Counted from the stretch's first letter, positions 1 to 8,957 are shown. The stretch: DNA of 64,000 bases from Petrachloros mirabilis ULC683 (GCF_009939295.1 NZ_WVIC01000011.1:36538-100537), one strand, 5' to 3'. Notes: generated from the sequence alone by a model not told the origin. Program-made: numbers and translations.

Positions 1-4
1 AGGG

Positions 5-23
5 CTTTAGCTAATAGCTAAAG
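5..23. promoter_or_regulatory. Perfect inverted repeat ahead of the HEPN gene
   Basis: CTTTAGCT, a 3-base spacer and AGCTAAAG form a perfect 8-bp dyad about 48 bases before the start codon at 71. It could be an operator for the HEPN gene or the end of an upstream terminator; the window edge prevents a choice. No T-run follows on the plus strand. Confidence 0.35.
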
Positions 24-70
24 TCTTTGGAATTTCGACAATATTGAGTTGTTTTTTAAAGGAATAGAAT

Positions 71-1468
71 ATGAATTTACATGAAAATTATTCTAGAAAA
101 GCTAATGAGCTACCAATCTCCTTGTCACCAGTCTATTTCTCCAATAAAGTCAATGAATCTATTTTACTATTTGAAGGGGACGCAAAGCTTATAGAAGAAT
201 CCGAAAGTTCATCTTACGAAATTGAAGGAAAACTAAAGATAGAGTATTTATGGTTGCCTTTTCCAAGGTTAGGATTCAGATTCGAATCTGATATTAATAA
301 CGAGGGAAAAATTCCTTTTTCATCTGAAAACAAGAAAATTATACACTTTCAATTAAATTCAAAACATATCATAAAATCAGAAGTAGATCTTTGTAGTCAA
401 TCAACACAAAACAGAAAATTGACGATCTCAGGTAATATTCTAGATTCAATATCATATGGAGAAAATGAACCTGTTAAAGAAATACTATTTCATGTTGTGA
501 ATTTTAATGATTATATTGGATTGCCAATTAAATATTTAGATAAAAATACAATCAGCAAGAATAGAATCGTACTTGAGTATGAAAATTGGAAAATAACAAT
601 TGATAAAGTAAGTAATAGAAGTGAACTAAAAAAAGAATTCAAAGAAAACCTTGGATTCGCAATTACTAATGTTGGAAAGCTAGAGAGAACTGATAACAAA
701 AATTTTACTGTTAATGAATCCTATGATATCCTAAAAACAACTAAATACTTTCTCTCTTTTGCTAGAGGTCTTCATGTTGGCATAATTTTAATATCTGGAT
801 ATATGAATAGCGGAAAAAAAGTATGTGAAATCTGGAACAATGAACGTTGTGACCCTTGGTTTTATGTGCGTTCTTGGTTTCCAGAACACAAACCTTATAA
901 GGCAGTTAAGTGTTTTTCTGGTTTTTGTGAATGGTGGACGAATAATATTCGCGACAGGCAGATTTTATTCTGGTTTTTAGAAGCTAATAATAATCTTACT
1001 CTTGAAAGTCGTATAGTTTTAGGACAAATTGCATTAGAAAGATTTTACTATTTATATTTTAACAAACGCGAGTACGCTCATCAACAAATAAGACTTCTAT
1101 TGGAAAAATTTAAAATTCCCAACTCTATTCCTGAATTAAAAACCAAGATAATATCAAAGTCAGTCTTGACTGATATAACTAAAATAGCTTTATTGGCTGA
1201 TAAAAATAATAAGAAGAATTCATCTATTCCAATTGATATGTCATTTTTGATAGCAGAGATTAGGAATGATTTGGCTCATCCAAAACAAAAGTATGAAGAC
1301 ATTGATGGTAATGGCTTAAATACACTATCACAATTTTTATTTTGGTATCTCGAACTTATTTTTTTGGCAACTTTTAATTATGATGACGTTTACTTCAACC
1401 GACTTCAAATTAATAGTTGGGCTGGAACTTATGAAAGTGTTCCCTGGAATATTCCAATAACTGAATAG
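71..1468 (+). CDS. HEPN-domain protein, possibly ApeA-like anti-phage type
   Basis: Protein of 465 aa. Near the C-terminus (about residues 398-403) it has RNDLAH, which fits the R-x4-6-H catalytic motif of HEPN ribonucleases, inside a helical region (about 290-430) rich in Leu, Ile and Phe. The N-terminal half is predicted beta-rich and has no motif I recognise. A long N-terminal part followed by a C-terminal HEPN domain is the layout of ApeA-type abortive-infection proteins, which are thought to cut RNA during phage infection; the ApeA assignment is inference. AAAGGAAT lies 10 bases before the ATG, a usable ribosome site. The gene is far more AT-rich than the rest of the window and uses A/T-ending codons, which suggests recent transfer. 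It sits next to a PIN toxin locus. HEPN membership is likely; the target is unknown. Confidence 0.6.
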   Translation: MNLHENYSRKANELPISLSPVYFSNKVNESILLFEGDAKLIEESESSSYEIEGKLKIEYLWLPFPRLGFRFESDINNEGKIPFSSENKKIIHFQLNSKHIIKSEVDLCSQSTQNRKLTISGNILDSISYGENEPVKEILFHVVNFNDYIGLPIKYLDKNTISKNRIVLEYENWKITIDKVSNRSELKKEFKENLGFAITNVGKLERTDNKNFTVNESYDILKTTKYFLSFARGLHVGIILISGYMNSGKKVCEIWNNERCDPWFYVRSWFPEHKPYKAVKCFSGFCEWWTNNIRDRQILFWFLEANNNLTLESRIVLGQIALERFYYLYFNKREYAHQQIRLLLEKFKIPNSIPELKTKIISKSVLTDITKIALLADKNNKKNSSIPIDMSFLIAEIRNDLAHPKQKYEDIDGNGLNTLSQFLFWYLELIFLATFNYDDVYFNRLQINSWAGTYESVPWNIPITE

Positions 1469-1514
1469 CAATTATAAATAGATTGATTGCGAAATATATG
1501 AAATTCAAGAAACT

Positions 1515-1745
1515 TCAATCGAGATCAGAAAGCGCATCTTCATTTGCTGTATCTTGGTATTGTCGCTGTTGTATATCCGCTCAAATATCCTCCAAGGTCA
1601 GTTGCTCAAGCCATTGATGCCGCTCCTGAGTGTAGTCATCACTGCCGTTTTCAAACTGGCGCATGAATCGAATGGCATCGCCATATCCCAAAGAATTAAT
1701 CAATGCCTGGAAACCTTTGCGGTTTATTTCAAGTGGTGTCAACAT
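1515..1745 (-). pseudogene. Broken paralogue of the small PIN-associated gene at 1759-1986
   Basis: Reading down from the ATG at 1745 gives 54 residues (MLTPLEINRKGFQALINSLG...) that align along their length with the neighbouring 75-aa protein; both carry DYTQERH followed by a Trp-Leu-(D/E)-Gln-Leu segment. A TGA at 1583-1581 stops it, but the same frame runs another 21 codons to a second TGA at 1517-1515, giving a full-length relative of 76 aa if read through. The stop falls just after LEDI, where a single base change from a Trp codon would create it. It is most simply a tandem duplicate killed by a nonsense change, though the 54-aa form could still be made. No good ribosome site precedes it, in contrast to its neighbour. 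Confidence 0.6.
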
Positions 1746-1758
1746 TTATATATATTTT

Positions 1759-1986
1759 TTATTCAATAATTTCCTCAAAATTACTTTTATTATCTATTTC
1801 TTTATGCTTTCGCATTTCAACTAGAAAATCATTCATAGATAGTTGATCTAACCATTCATGGCGTTCTTGGGTATAATCTCCGTAGCCGGGGCTAAAATGT
1901 TGAATAAATCGAATGGCATCAACAACACCTAGAGAATTTACTAGAGCCTTGTATCCCTGATCAAGAATTTCGTTTTGAGTTTTCAT
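1759..1986 (-). CDS. Small conserved protein paired with a PIN toxin; possible antitoxin
   Basis: Protein of 75 aa, acidic towards the C-terminus, with the conserved block DYTQERHEWLDQL. It starts 16 bases after the stop of the PIN gene and has a strong ribosome site (GGGAGG, about 10 bases before the ATG). I recognise it only as a small soluble protein type seen in cyanobacteria, often in copies. Its place beside a PIN gene suggests an antitoxin or partner, but no DNA-binding fold is evident and here the PIN gene comes first, the reverse of most vapBC operons. A broken paralogue follows directly at 1515-1745. Confidence 0.6.
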   Translation of the reverse strand: MKTQNEILDQGYKALVNSLGVVDAIRFIQHFSPGYGDYTQERHEWLDQLSMNDFLVEMRKHKEIDNKSNFEEIIE

Positions 1987-2002
1987 CTGTTGTATCCTCC
2001 CA

Positions 2003-2455
2003 CTATATCACTTGCGCTAGCCACTGTACAGGGTTATCAACCTTGACATTAAGGTGATTCAGTAATAATCTTGCTTTTCGAAGTAAACGATCATCTGTCG
2101 TTAGAAAAATATCGGCATGACTTCTCTCGGCACTGGCAATATGAGCTGCATCGTAAAAGGTAAAGCCTAATTGAGTAAGATCTGCTATTCGTTGCTCTAA
2201 TACATTGCTGGTTTGAACCTTAATGATAGCGATTGAAAGTAAGTCCTGCACTTGTCTTAAGCGGCTTGGATTGGGGGTTAGTCTAATTTCAGCATCAAGG
2301 GCGCTACTGATCACGAGTTTCCAGCTCTTCGTTTGACACTTACGTAAGATCAACAAGACTGCTTCTGCTTCTAGCCGAATCCGTTCTTGGGTTTGATCAT
2401 CGAAAGGGCGGTTGAGGCAGCACACATCTAGATAAATTTTGTACTGTTTTGCCAT
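2003..2455 (-). CDS. PIN-domain protein, VapC-like toxin
   Basis: Protein of 150 aa, usual for a PIN domain. The N-terminal YLDVCCLNRPFDD block holds the first acidic metal-binding residue. The C-terminal part has DAAHIASAERSHADIFLTTDD, with the Asp residues expected in PIN nucleases, followed by a basic LLRKA stretch. Family knowledge: such proteins are Mg2+-dependent ribonucleases, usually held in check by a partner protein. It is the first gene of a small operon with the 75-aa gene downstream. Its RNA target cannot be told from sequence. Confidence 0.8.
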   Translation of the reverse strand: MAKQYKIYLDVCCLNRPFDDQTQERIRLEAEAVLLILRKCQTKSWKLVISSALDAEIRLTPNPSRLRQVQDLLSIAIIKVQTSNVLEQRIADLTQLGFTFYDAAHIASAERSHADIFLTTDDRLLRKARLLLNHLNVKVDNPVQWLAQVI

Positions 2456-2637
2456 GCATCTACTTTCTCACTATAGAAGCCAATCAGGAGTCGATTTTTT
2501 TGAAGCAGTTCATTAAGTAGGATATACAAGATTCTCAGGTAAACAGTTGCCCTGACAGTTCGCCAGACACTTACTTCTGCTTGGGCTGAATCTTTCCGAG
2601 CGCCCAGGCAATCTCTGGCTCATTCAACCCCGCACGG

Positions 2638-2910
2638 GTGAAGTTTTTGGTAGATACCCAACTGCCCCGTGGGCTAGCTCGGTTTCTTCAGAAGGCTGGA
2701 TAGGACACCGTGCATACCCGAGATTTACCCGAAGGCAAGGTCACCCTCGACACGGCTATCAATACCCTGTCCATCGCCGAACAGCGTATGGTGATCACCA
2801 AAGATGCCCACTTCGTGCAGTCATTTTTGCTCTAAGGGCAGCCCCACAAGTTGATTTTGGTAGCGACCGGCAATATCAAAAACGCTGGCCTCGCAGCCCC
2901 GTTTCAATGC
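2638..2910 (+). pseudogene. Decayed DUF5615 (PIN-like, Mut7-C type) toxin gene
   Basis: From a GTG at 2638 the frame reads VKFLVDTQLPRGLARFLQKAG, then TAG at 2701, then DTVHTRDLPEGKVTLDTAIN and ITKDAHFVQSFLL, then TAA at 2833, then a segment ending VATGNIKNAGL. This is the recognisable core of the DUF5615 family, including the FLVD acidic start and the ITKDAHF block. Both stops fall where family members usually have Tyr, so each could be one base change. The GTG overlaps a TGA of an upstream frame, as in coupled toxin-antitoxin pairs, but I cannot identify an upstream partner. The gene is dead. Confidence 0.75.
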
Positions 2911-2994
2911 CTTCATCCTACTGTCTCTGCGGGGGTGACCCCACTGCTCTCATGATCCATTTTGCTTTTGCCGCATAAAGATTGAGCGAAATAA

Positions 2995-3129
2995 CATCTG
3001 GGCACAGAAAATTTCCGTGGAAGCACCGAGGAAGTGAAGGTATTGGAAGAGCTAACCTCTAAAGGTAACGATGTGGGCATTTGGTTGCCAGAAATGACGC
3101 GAAACAAGCTCACCGGGGGCAAACAGTAG
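2995..3129 (+). pseudogene. Possible 3' fragment of a lost gene
   Basis: A 44-codon open stretch between TAA at 2992 and TAG at 3127 reads as a plausible protein tail (TEEVKVLEELTSKGNDVG..., then WLPEMTRNKLTGGKQ) and has no clear start codon. It ends 9 bases before the FHA gene. The composition is protein-like and in phase with the following operon, but I cannot assign a family. It could be chance. Confidence 0.3.
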
Positions 3130-3138
3130 GTCAACGCC

Positions 3139-3867
3139 ATGCAAAGTAGCAACCCAATGCACCAAGAGCGGCATGTCTTAGTGGTCGATGCTCTGCAAAA
3201 CCGAGCTTTCGTGCTAGAAGCAGCAACCTACTCCATTGGTCGAGATGTGACCAACGCAATTGTGATTAATAACGCGTCGGTTTCGCGGCAGCATGCGTTG
3301 CTCTTGCGATTACCTGTACCCGGAACTCATCTGTATCGCTACCGCTTAGTAGATGGCAATGCCCAGGGTAAGCCCAGCGTCAATGGTATTTTTATCAATG
3401 GCCAGCGCTGCTCCTCCTGCGAATTGAAAAATGGAGATTTAATCACCTTCGGTCTAGATATCCAAGCCACCTATCTTAAGGTTGAAATGCCTGCGGACGC
3501 TTTTGTCGAATACCTGGAAGCAATTCAATTTCACAGCATCAAATCAGGCCCCGTTAGTCCTAAAGAAACCATGATTGCTGCCCTAAACGGTGCAGAACTA
3601 GAAGCTGAATTAGAAGCTATTCTCATGGCCGAACGGACTATTCTAAGTGTTGACTCAGCCCATGGGGCACCCACCCTGCGTAGCCCTCGACCCTCCAGCT
3701 TTGTTACTCAAAAGCCACCTCAAACCACAAAGCTTAATCGGCTGGGAATGATTTTGGCCGGAATGGTGTTGATTTCTGTTTTGGGAGGGCTAGGAATTTG
3801 GCAGTTTTCGGTTAATAGCAATCCCAATCCAGTGAAGCCATTGGCACAACCTCAAGATAGCAGCTAG
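3139..3867 (+). CDS. FHA-domain protein with C-terminal membrane anchor
   Basis: Protein of 242 aa. Residues about 20-105 form a forkhead-associated domain: the SIGRD motif (Arg 35), a VSRQH block (Ser and His near 49-53) and the later NGIFING loop are the phosphothreonine-contacting positions. Residues about 105-195 are a low-complexity, acidic linker. One hydrophobic helix near 203-222 is followed by a short Asn/Pro-rich tail, so the FHA domain probably faces the cytoplasm at a membrane. FHA proteins bind Thr-phosphorylated partners of Ser/Thr kinases; no kinase gene lies in the window. Confidence 0.85.
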   Translation: MQSSNPMHQERHVLVVDALQNRAFVLEAATYSIGRDVTNAIVINNASVSRQHALLLRLPVPGTHLYRYRLVDGNAQGKPSVNGIFINGQRCSSCELKNGDLITFGLDIQATYLKVEMPADAFVEYLEAIQFHSIKSGPVSPKETMIAALNGAELEAELEAILMAERTILSVDSAHGAPTLRSPRPSSFVTQKPPQTTKLNRLGMILAGMVLISVLGGLGIWQFSVNSNPNPVKPLAQPQDSS

Positions 3868-4031
3868 CATTCTAATTGCTAAAGCAGACTCCTAATACCG
3901 TACCCATCAAGCCAGATCGCACTTTTGAAATCGCTGGAATCGGTAATAATAATTCGATTTTCGGTCGAGTCATCATCGTACTTCTAGCATTGGCATTCCC
4001 AAAGTATTTTAATACATAAAAATTTTGTGAG

Positions 4032-5693
4032 CTATGTCGTCTTGACCGAGAGTAGTGCAGACGCTGCCTGGAGTGCTTCCAAGCGATTGTCTAAAATTTG
4101 CACTTTGGCAAATCGCTGGAGCTTTAGATCCCTGAGCCGCTGTCGGGGTTGGTCAAAGGAAGCCACCACAAACACATGACGCTGACGTTTGGCGGCATCT
4201 TCCACCATGGTTTCGATCGCTAAAGCCGTGGTCACCCCTAGAACGGGCACATCACTGAGATCGAGAAGCAAAACTTGATAATCTTGAACGATGCTCAGAC
4301 GTTGAGAGAGGGTTTTCGCTGCCCCAAAGCTCAACGGCCCCCCTAGTTGAAAGAGTAAGATATTGCCTTGCGCTTGGGTGAGTAACTCCTGTTCTTCGGC
4401 TTCCAAGCCAGCGGCTTGGGTGGGGTCACTGGTGGCTCGCACCCGGGTAGTCTGGATGTCTGTCAAGCGCTTCAGGGTCAAGATATTGGCGATAAATACA
4501 CCCACTACCACCGCCGTAATCAGATCCACAAAAACGGTTAGGCTCAGAACTAGATACATGAGCCCAGTAGCTTTGAAAGATAGACGGGGGGCTCGTTGAA
4601 TGAAGCTCCAGTCGATGATGTCTAGTCCCACCTTTATTAATAGTCCTGCCAAAACAGCATGGGGAATGACCGTGGTCAAAGAGCCAGCACCCAAGGTGAT
4701 TAATAGCAGGGTCAGGGCATGAAAAATTCCCGAGAGTGGGGTACGCCCGCCTGCTTGGACATTGGTCACTGTTCGCATGGTGGCACCTGCGCCAGGAAGA
4801 CCCCCAAATAGACCTGCTAAGCAGTTGCCAATGCCTTGGCCAATTAGTTCCTTGTCGGGGTTGTGCTGCGTGCGGGTGATGTTATCAGCAACCAGAGAGG
4901 TCAGCAGTGAGTCAATGGAGCCTAAAGTTCCTAGCATGAGACCATAGCTCACCATTATCCGCAGATCACTGAAGGTCAAAGTCGGCAGCTTGAGTTCAGG
5001 GAGACCCGTGGGAATTGAGCCAATACGGGGCACAGCACCTTGGCCAAGAAAGATCACGGAAATCAAGGTTCCGGCTATCAGTGCCAGTAGCGGTGCGGGC
5101 AAAATTCGATTCAGGCGTGGAGGAGCCAGTTTCACCAAGGTCAGGGTAAAAAGTCCCAGTCCTGCGGCCAACAGGTTAGGCTGGCTGAGAAATTGAGGTA
5201 GTTGCTGTAGGGTTCTCCAGATGCCGCTAGGAGTGGTATACCCTAGCAGGGGCGGGATTTGGAGCACAATAATAATCACTCCAACTCCAGACATGAAGCC
5301 AGAAATCACCGTGTAAGGCATCAGGGTAATATACTGACCCAGCCGCAAAACACCCAGCAAAATCTGGAAGACTCCCCCCAACATCACAACGGTAAAAGCC
5401 ATGGCCAGACCAGTTTCAGGGTGACGAGCTACCAGCGTTGCAATCACGGTAGTGATAACCACGGTCATGGGTCCGGTGGGGCCAGATACCTGGGCTGGAG
5501 TGCCCCCCAACAGGGATGCAAAGAGGCCGAGAAAAATAGCGCCGTAAAGTCCTGAAATGGCTCCGGCACCGGAGGCAACTCCAAAAGCGAGCGCTAGTGG
5601 CAGAGCCACAATGGCGGCTGTTAGCCCTCCAAAAAGATCTCCGCGAAGATGGTGAAAGCTAATTGGATTCACCAACGGTAAGAGCTTACTCAC
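4032..5693 (-). CDS. bicA: SulP-family anion transporter, BicA-like
   Basis: Protein of 553 aa with the full SulP plan: about 12-14 membrane segments (to about residue 415) and a C-terminal STAS domain (about 435-545). The N-terminal LRGDLFGGLTAAIVALPLAL and GPTGPMTVV blocks, the GSIDSLLTSLVADNITRTQH block and the VDIIDWSFI block closely match my recollection of the cyanobacterial Na+-dependent bicarbonate transporter BicA (about 566 aa). BicA supplies bicarbonate to the carbon-concentrating mechanism. One difference is SGPTGP where I recall SEPTGP. Sulfate transport by a close SulP relative cannot be excluded. No partner gene is needed and none is adjacent. Confidence 0.7.
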   Translation of the reverse strand: MSKLLPLVNPISFHHLRGDLFGGLTAAIVALPLALAFGVASGAGAISGLYGAIFLGLFASLLGGTPAQVSGPTGPMTVVITTVIATLVARHPETGLAMAFTVVMLGGVFQILLGVLRLGQYITLMPYTVISGFMSGVGVIIIVLQIPPLLGYTTPSGIWRTLQQLPQFLSQPNLLAAGLGLFTLTLVKLAPPRLNRILPAPLLALIAGTLISVIFLGQGAVPRIGSIPTGLPELKLPTLTFSDLRIMVSYGLMLGTLGSIDSLLTSLVADNITRTQHNPDKELIGQGIGNCLAGLFGGLPGAGATMRTVTNVQAGGRTPLSGIFHALTLLLITLGAGSLTTVIPHAVLAGLLIKVGLDIIDWSFIQRAPRLSFKATGLMYLVLSLTVFVDLITAVVVGVFIANILTLKRLTDIQTTRVRATSDPTQAAGLEAEEQELLTQAQGNILLFQLGGPLSFGAAKTLSQRLSIVQDYQVLLLDLSDVPVLGVTTALAIETMVEDAAKRQRHVFVVASFDQPRQRLRDLKLQRFAKVQILDNRLEALQAASALLSVKTT

Positions 5694-5862
5694 GTCTGTC
5701 TCTCCGCTGGCGGCAACTTTTGTTTCCTTTGGGGGAGGGCGTAGAAGGTGGTTTTGATTGAGGTGCTACCGACAGAATGCCTTGTGAATCTAGGGATTCA
5801 GGGCTGACAAGCCATATACTAACAATAGTTTGCATCCCACAGGTTTAGTCGTCCACGTTGCT

Positions 5863-5968
5863 TACAGCAGTTTACAGATCAATGGAGTATATGGGGTGCA
5901 GGGGGCACTGCCCCCTGCGTGGGGGTTCCCCCCCCACCCCGTACCTCACTCAGGTGAGAACCGCTATA
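5863..5968. repeat. Family A palindromic repeat, copy 1
   Basis: About 106 bp. The ends, GCAGTTTACAGATC and GAGAACCGCTATA, are inverted relative to each other; the core holds nested dyads (GCAGGGGGCACTGCCCCCTGC and GGGGGTTCCCCCCCC). The same sequence recurs near 13956, 19909, 44322 and 55156, shortened near 11727, and in part near 63920. It lies between the SulP gene and miaE. Confidence 0.9.
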
Positions 5969-6017
5969 TATAAAGTAAATTGTTACGTTAAGCTTACATT
6001 TAAGCCTACCGAATCCT

Positions 6018-6620
6018 GTGACGGGAATAGTAACCTCTCCTTCGATTAGATTTCTCCAGCGTCCCACGGCGAGTGCTTGGATAGAGCAAGCCTTGGCTAA
6101 TTTAGATCTGATTTTGCTGGATCACTCCCACTGTGAGCGCAAGGCAGCAGGGGTAGCGCTCAATCTCATGTTTCGCTATCCGTCCTATGCCAAGTTGGTG
6201 CGGGCCTTGACTGGGATTGCCCAGGAGGAGCTAGACCATTTTGAGCAAGTGAATCAATGGCTAGATCGGCGGGGAATACCTTTGGGTCCCTTACCTGCCC
6301 CACCCTATGGTGCACGACTCAATGCTGAGATTCGCCGCCAGGAGCCAGAGCGTTTGTTGGATACGTTGTTGGTCTCGGCGCTGATTGAGGCTCGCAGTCA
6401 TGAACGGTTGGGGTTGCTGGCACAGCATTGCCCTGAGCCAGAGTTGGCAGCTTTCTATCGAGGGTTGATGGCCTCTGAGGCACGTCATTACGGGGTTTAT
6501 TGGGTGTTAGCCACCACCTATTTTGAGAGGACGGTAGTGCAAGAGCGTCTAGCCCCGCTGGCTCAAGTGGAGAGCGAGATTTTGGCGACGCTTCATCCTA
6601 AACCACGGATTCACAGTTAA
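6018..6620 (+). CDS. miaE: tRNA-(ms2io6A)-hydroxylase MiaE
   Basis: Protein of 200 aa with a ferritin-like four-helix diiron fold. The metal ligands are visible as DHSHCERKAA (Glu), EELDHF (Glu and His), IEARSHERL (Glu) and SEARHYGVY (Glu and His). Family role: O2-dependent hydroxylation of 2-methylthio-N6-isopentenyl-adenosine at position 37 of tRNAs reading U-starting codons. No ATG is present near the expected N-terminus, so GTG at 6018 is taken as start. Family A repeat copy 1 ends about 50 bases upstream and probably lies between promoter and gene or within the promoter. Confidence 0.88.
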   Translation: MTGIVTSPSIRFLQRPTASAWIEQALANLDLILLDHSHCERKAAGVALNLMFRYPSYAKLVRALTGIAQEELDHFEQVNQWLDRRGIPLGPLPAPPYGARLNAEIRRQEPERLLDTLLVSALIEARSHERLGLLAQHCPEPELAAFYRGLMASEARHYGVYWVLATTYFERTVVQERLAPLAQVESEILATLHPKPRIHS

Positions 6621-6715
6621 GCTGTTTAGCCTCTAAACTGGGTAAAAATCTCCCTGAATCTCCCGCTGTAAGGGGATTAGCTCAAAAATTTGAACTTAGC
6701 CACTTTGCAGATGCG

Positions 6716-7165
6716 TTAGTAATAGGCTCGCAACAACTGCATTGTGTTGGGTTGGACTTGATAGGTGCCTGGCACATAGTAGTGAGTTGGCTGGGCGCAA
6801 AAAACCTGTCCGGGGCCAAAGACAATGTTCACGGCATAGGGAGAGCACGGAGTGGCTACTAAGCCATTGTGAAACAGCACTTGTTGGAAGTAGGGGTTAG
6901 AGCCAAGATAACCAGGATAGTAAGGGTCGATAGGAGGATAGATAGCAGGTGTGGGAACCGGAACTGGGGTGGGCTGGACAATTACGGTTTGAGTGGGGCG
7001 ACTGTTATGGATTGCTTCATTGATCAAGCTGCCAGCAATTCCCCCGACCACTCCGCCGAAAAAGGAGGATGTGGAGTTAGCGGCGGCGGGTTTGGCGGTT
7101 AAGAGGCTGGTGACGCCGAGGCCGAGAGCAAGGGTAACGCAGGTAACTTTGGTGATGACTTTCAT
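6716..7165 (-). CDS. Secreted small protein with Gly-rich and Pro-rich segments
   Basis: Protein of 149 aa. The start at 7165 is chosen because AGAGGAA lies 8 bases before it and because a typical signal peptide follows (Lys residues, a hydrophobic core, then AKPAAANS with a probable cleavage after Ala-Asn or nearby). The mature protein begins with a Gly-rich helix-like stretch (FFGGVVGGIAGSLI), then a Pro-rich linker (VQPTPVPVPTPAIYPP), then a Tyr/Pro-rich domain with two Cys that could form a disulphide. I do not recognise the family. It is probably periplasmic or outer-membrane associated. Confidence 0.65.
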   Translation of the reverse strand: MKVITKVTCVTLALGLGVTSLLTAKPAAANSTSSFFGGVVGGIAGSLINEAIHNSRPTQTVIVQPTPVPVPTPAIYPPIDPYYPGYLGSNPYFQQVLFHNGLVATPCSPYAVNIVFGPGQVFCAQPTHYYVPGTYQVQPNTMQLLRAYY

Positions 7166-7439
7166 GATGGGGTTCCTCTGAGCTGATAACTGTATTGTGC
7201 AGCCAGTCCCGGTTTGGGGAAGTGACTGCACAGCAGCAGTCCAGTGATTTTGTGTGAGGATTGCTGTGACTATCGTCACGCTAGATATTTCCCAGTCTCT
7301 CTGTGTCAGCTTTTCGTAAAAAGTGCTGAGTTAAGCAAACTGAATGGGAACGTTGTTCTAAGAAATAGGCTGGGTAGCTTAGGCTTGACCTGAACATTAA
7401 ATCGTTTATGATTAATCTTCTTAATGAATAGCGAAGCTT

Positions 7440-8870
7440 ATGAATGTGCCCTCTGCTGTCACTGCTAAGCCTCAGGATTCCTTGAATCTATCTACGAAGC
7501 TGGCCTACGGGGTAGGTGAGCTCTCCAGTGAGGTGCCCAACAGCATTATGGTGTTTTTCCTGCTGTTTTTCTTTACCAATGTGGCGGGGTTGAATCCGGG
7601 TTTAGCGGGAACGGTGCTGTTGATTGGTAAGGCTTGGGATGGTATTAATGATCCCTTGGTGGGATGGTTGAGCGATCGCACCCGCTCTCGACTGGGGCGT
7701 CGCTATCCTTGGATGCTGTGGGGGGCGGTGCCTATGGGCGTCTGCTTTGCCCTGCTCTGGATAGTGCCCCCGACTCAGGATCAGGGGCTTTTAATGCTTT
7801 ACTATGGTGCGATCGCAGTTATCTTTTATGCAGCATATACAGCAGTCAACTTACCCCACAAAATCTTGTCAGCCGAGCTGACCCAAACCTACCATGAGCG
7901 CACCAGTCTGGCTGGTTTTAAGGCCACCTTTAGCATTAGCAGTAGCATTTTTGGTTTACTGCTGGCTCGCCTGATCTTTAGCCTTGTGCCAGTAGGATCC
8001 CAGCGGTATATGCTCCTGGGTACAATTGCGGGGGGGATTGCCTGTCTGGCCGCCTATGTCTGCATTTGGGGCACCTATCGTCGGTTTCACGCTATCCAGT
8101 CAGTCCGCGATCAGGTGCAGCGACCCCCAACCCTACCCCTGGGGCAGCAATTTCGGGTGGCGCTTCAAAATCGCCCCTTTTGCCTGGTGGTGGGCATTTA
8201 TCTGTGCTCATGGATGGGGGTGCAAGTGACTGCCGCGATTTTGCCCTACTTTGTGGTCAACTGGATGGGACTGCCCGATAGCCATTTCACCCAAATGGCG
8301 CTAGCGGTTCAGGGCACGGCCTTGGCGATGATGCTGGTCTGGAGTGCCCTGGGGCAGCGGCTAGGCAAGAAAGCCATTTACTGCATGGGGATTCCCTTAA
8401 CCTTGCTGGCTCAAGCGGGTTTGTTCTTAGTGCAGCCTGGACAGGTGGGGTGGATGTATGGCTTGGCGGTTATGGCTGGGGTGGGGCTGGCCACGGCCTA
8501 TTTGGTGCCCTGGTCAATGTTGCCAGATGTCGTCGATCTAGACGAGCTGCAAACCGGGCAGCGCCGCGAGGGAATTTTCTACAGTCTGGTGGTACAGGTG
8601 CAAAAAATTGGCATTGCGATCGCACTTTTTCTGGTGGGCAAGACCCTAGATTGGTCTGGGTTTATCTCATCCACAGCCGGAGAACCCACCCCCATCCAGC
8701 CAGAGCAAACCCTGTGGGCGATTCGCTGGCTAATTGGACCCATTCCCAGCCTAGTCCTGATTGTTGGGCTAGTGCAAGCCGCGCTTTATCCTCTGAACCG
8801 CTGGGTACATGATGACATCGTTCTCAAGCTGCAAGAGCGACGGCTTGAATGGCCTCCAGAGAAATGTTAG
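7440..8870 (+). CDS. MFS transporter, GPH (glycoside-pentoside-hexuronide) type
   Basis: Protein of 476 aa with about 12 membrane helices. The early LAYGVGELSSEVPNSI and KAWDGINDPLVGWLSDRTRS blocks (cytoplasmic loop 2-3 with DxxNDPxxG and RTRSRxGRRYPW) and the central PDVVDLDELQTGQRREG loop are the signature of the MelB-like GPH family, which moves sugars or sugar derivatives with a cation. The substrate cannot be read from sequence. It has its own upstream region and no sugar enzyme beside it. Confidence 0.85.
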   Translation: MNVPSAVTAKPQDSLNLSTKLAYGVGELSSEVPNSIMVFFLLFFFTNVAGLNPGLAGTVLLIGKAWDGINDPLVGWLSDRTRSRLGRRYPWMLWGAVPMGVCFALLWIVPPTQDQGLLMLYYGAIAVIFYAAYTAVNLPHKILSAELTQTYHERTSLAGFKATFSISSSIFGLLLARLIFSLVPVGSQRYMLLGTIAGGIACLAAYVCIWGTYRRFHAIQSVRDQVQRPPTLPLGQQFRVALQNRPFCLVVGIYLCSWMGVQVTAAILPYFVVNWMGLPDSHFTQMALAVQGTALAMMLVWSALGQRLGKKAIYCMGIPLTLLAQAGLFLVQPGQVGWMYGLAVMAGVGLATAYLVPWSMLPDVVDLDELQTGQRREGIFYSLVVQVQKIGIAIALFLVGKTLDWSGFISSTAGEPTPIQPEQTLWAIRWLIGPIPSLVLIVGLVQAALYPLNRWVHDDIVLKLQERRLEWPPEKC

Positions 8871-8957
8871 GCGGCATTACTGTAGGTACAAAAGTGCAAA
8901 AATAACTTTAGGCTAAAATAATATTAAGCTCCTACTAGTTCTACTTCCTTGATCTTT

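Noticed and set aside
5879..6067. Open frames on both strands across the family A repeat and the start of miaE
   Set aside because: The Gly/Pro-rich translations come from the repeat and recur at other copies; they carry no protein signature.
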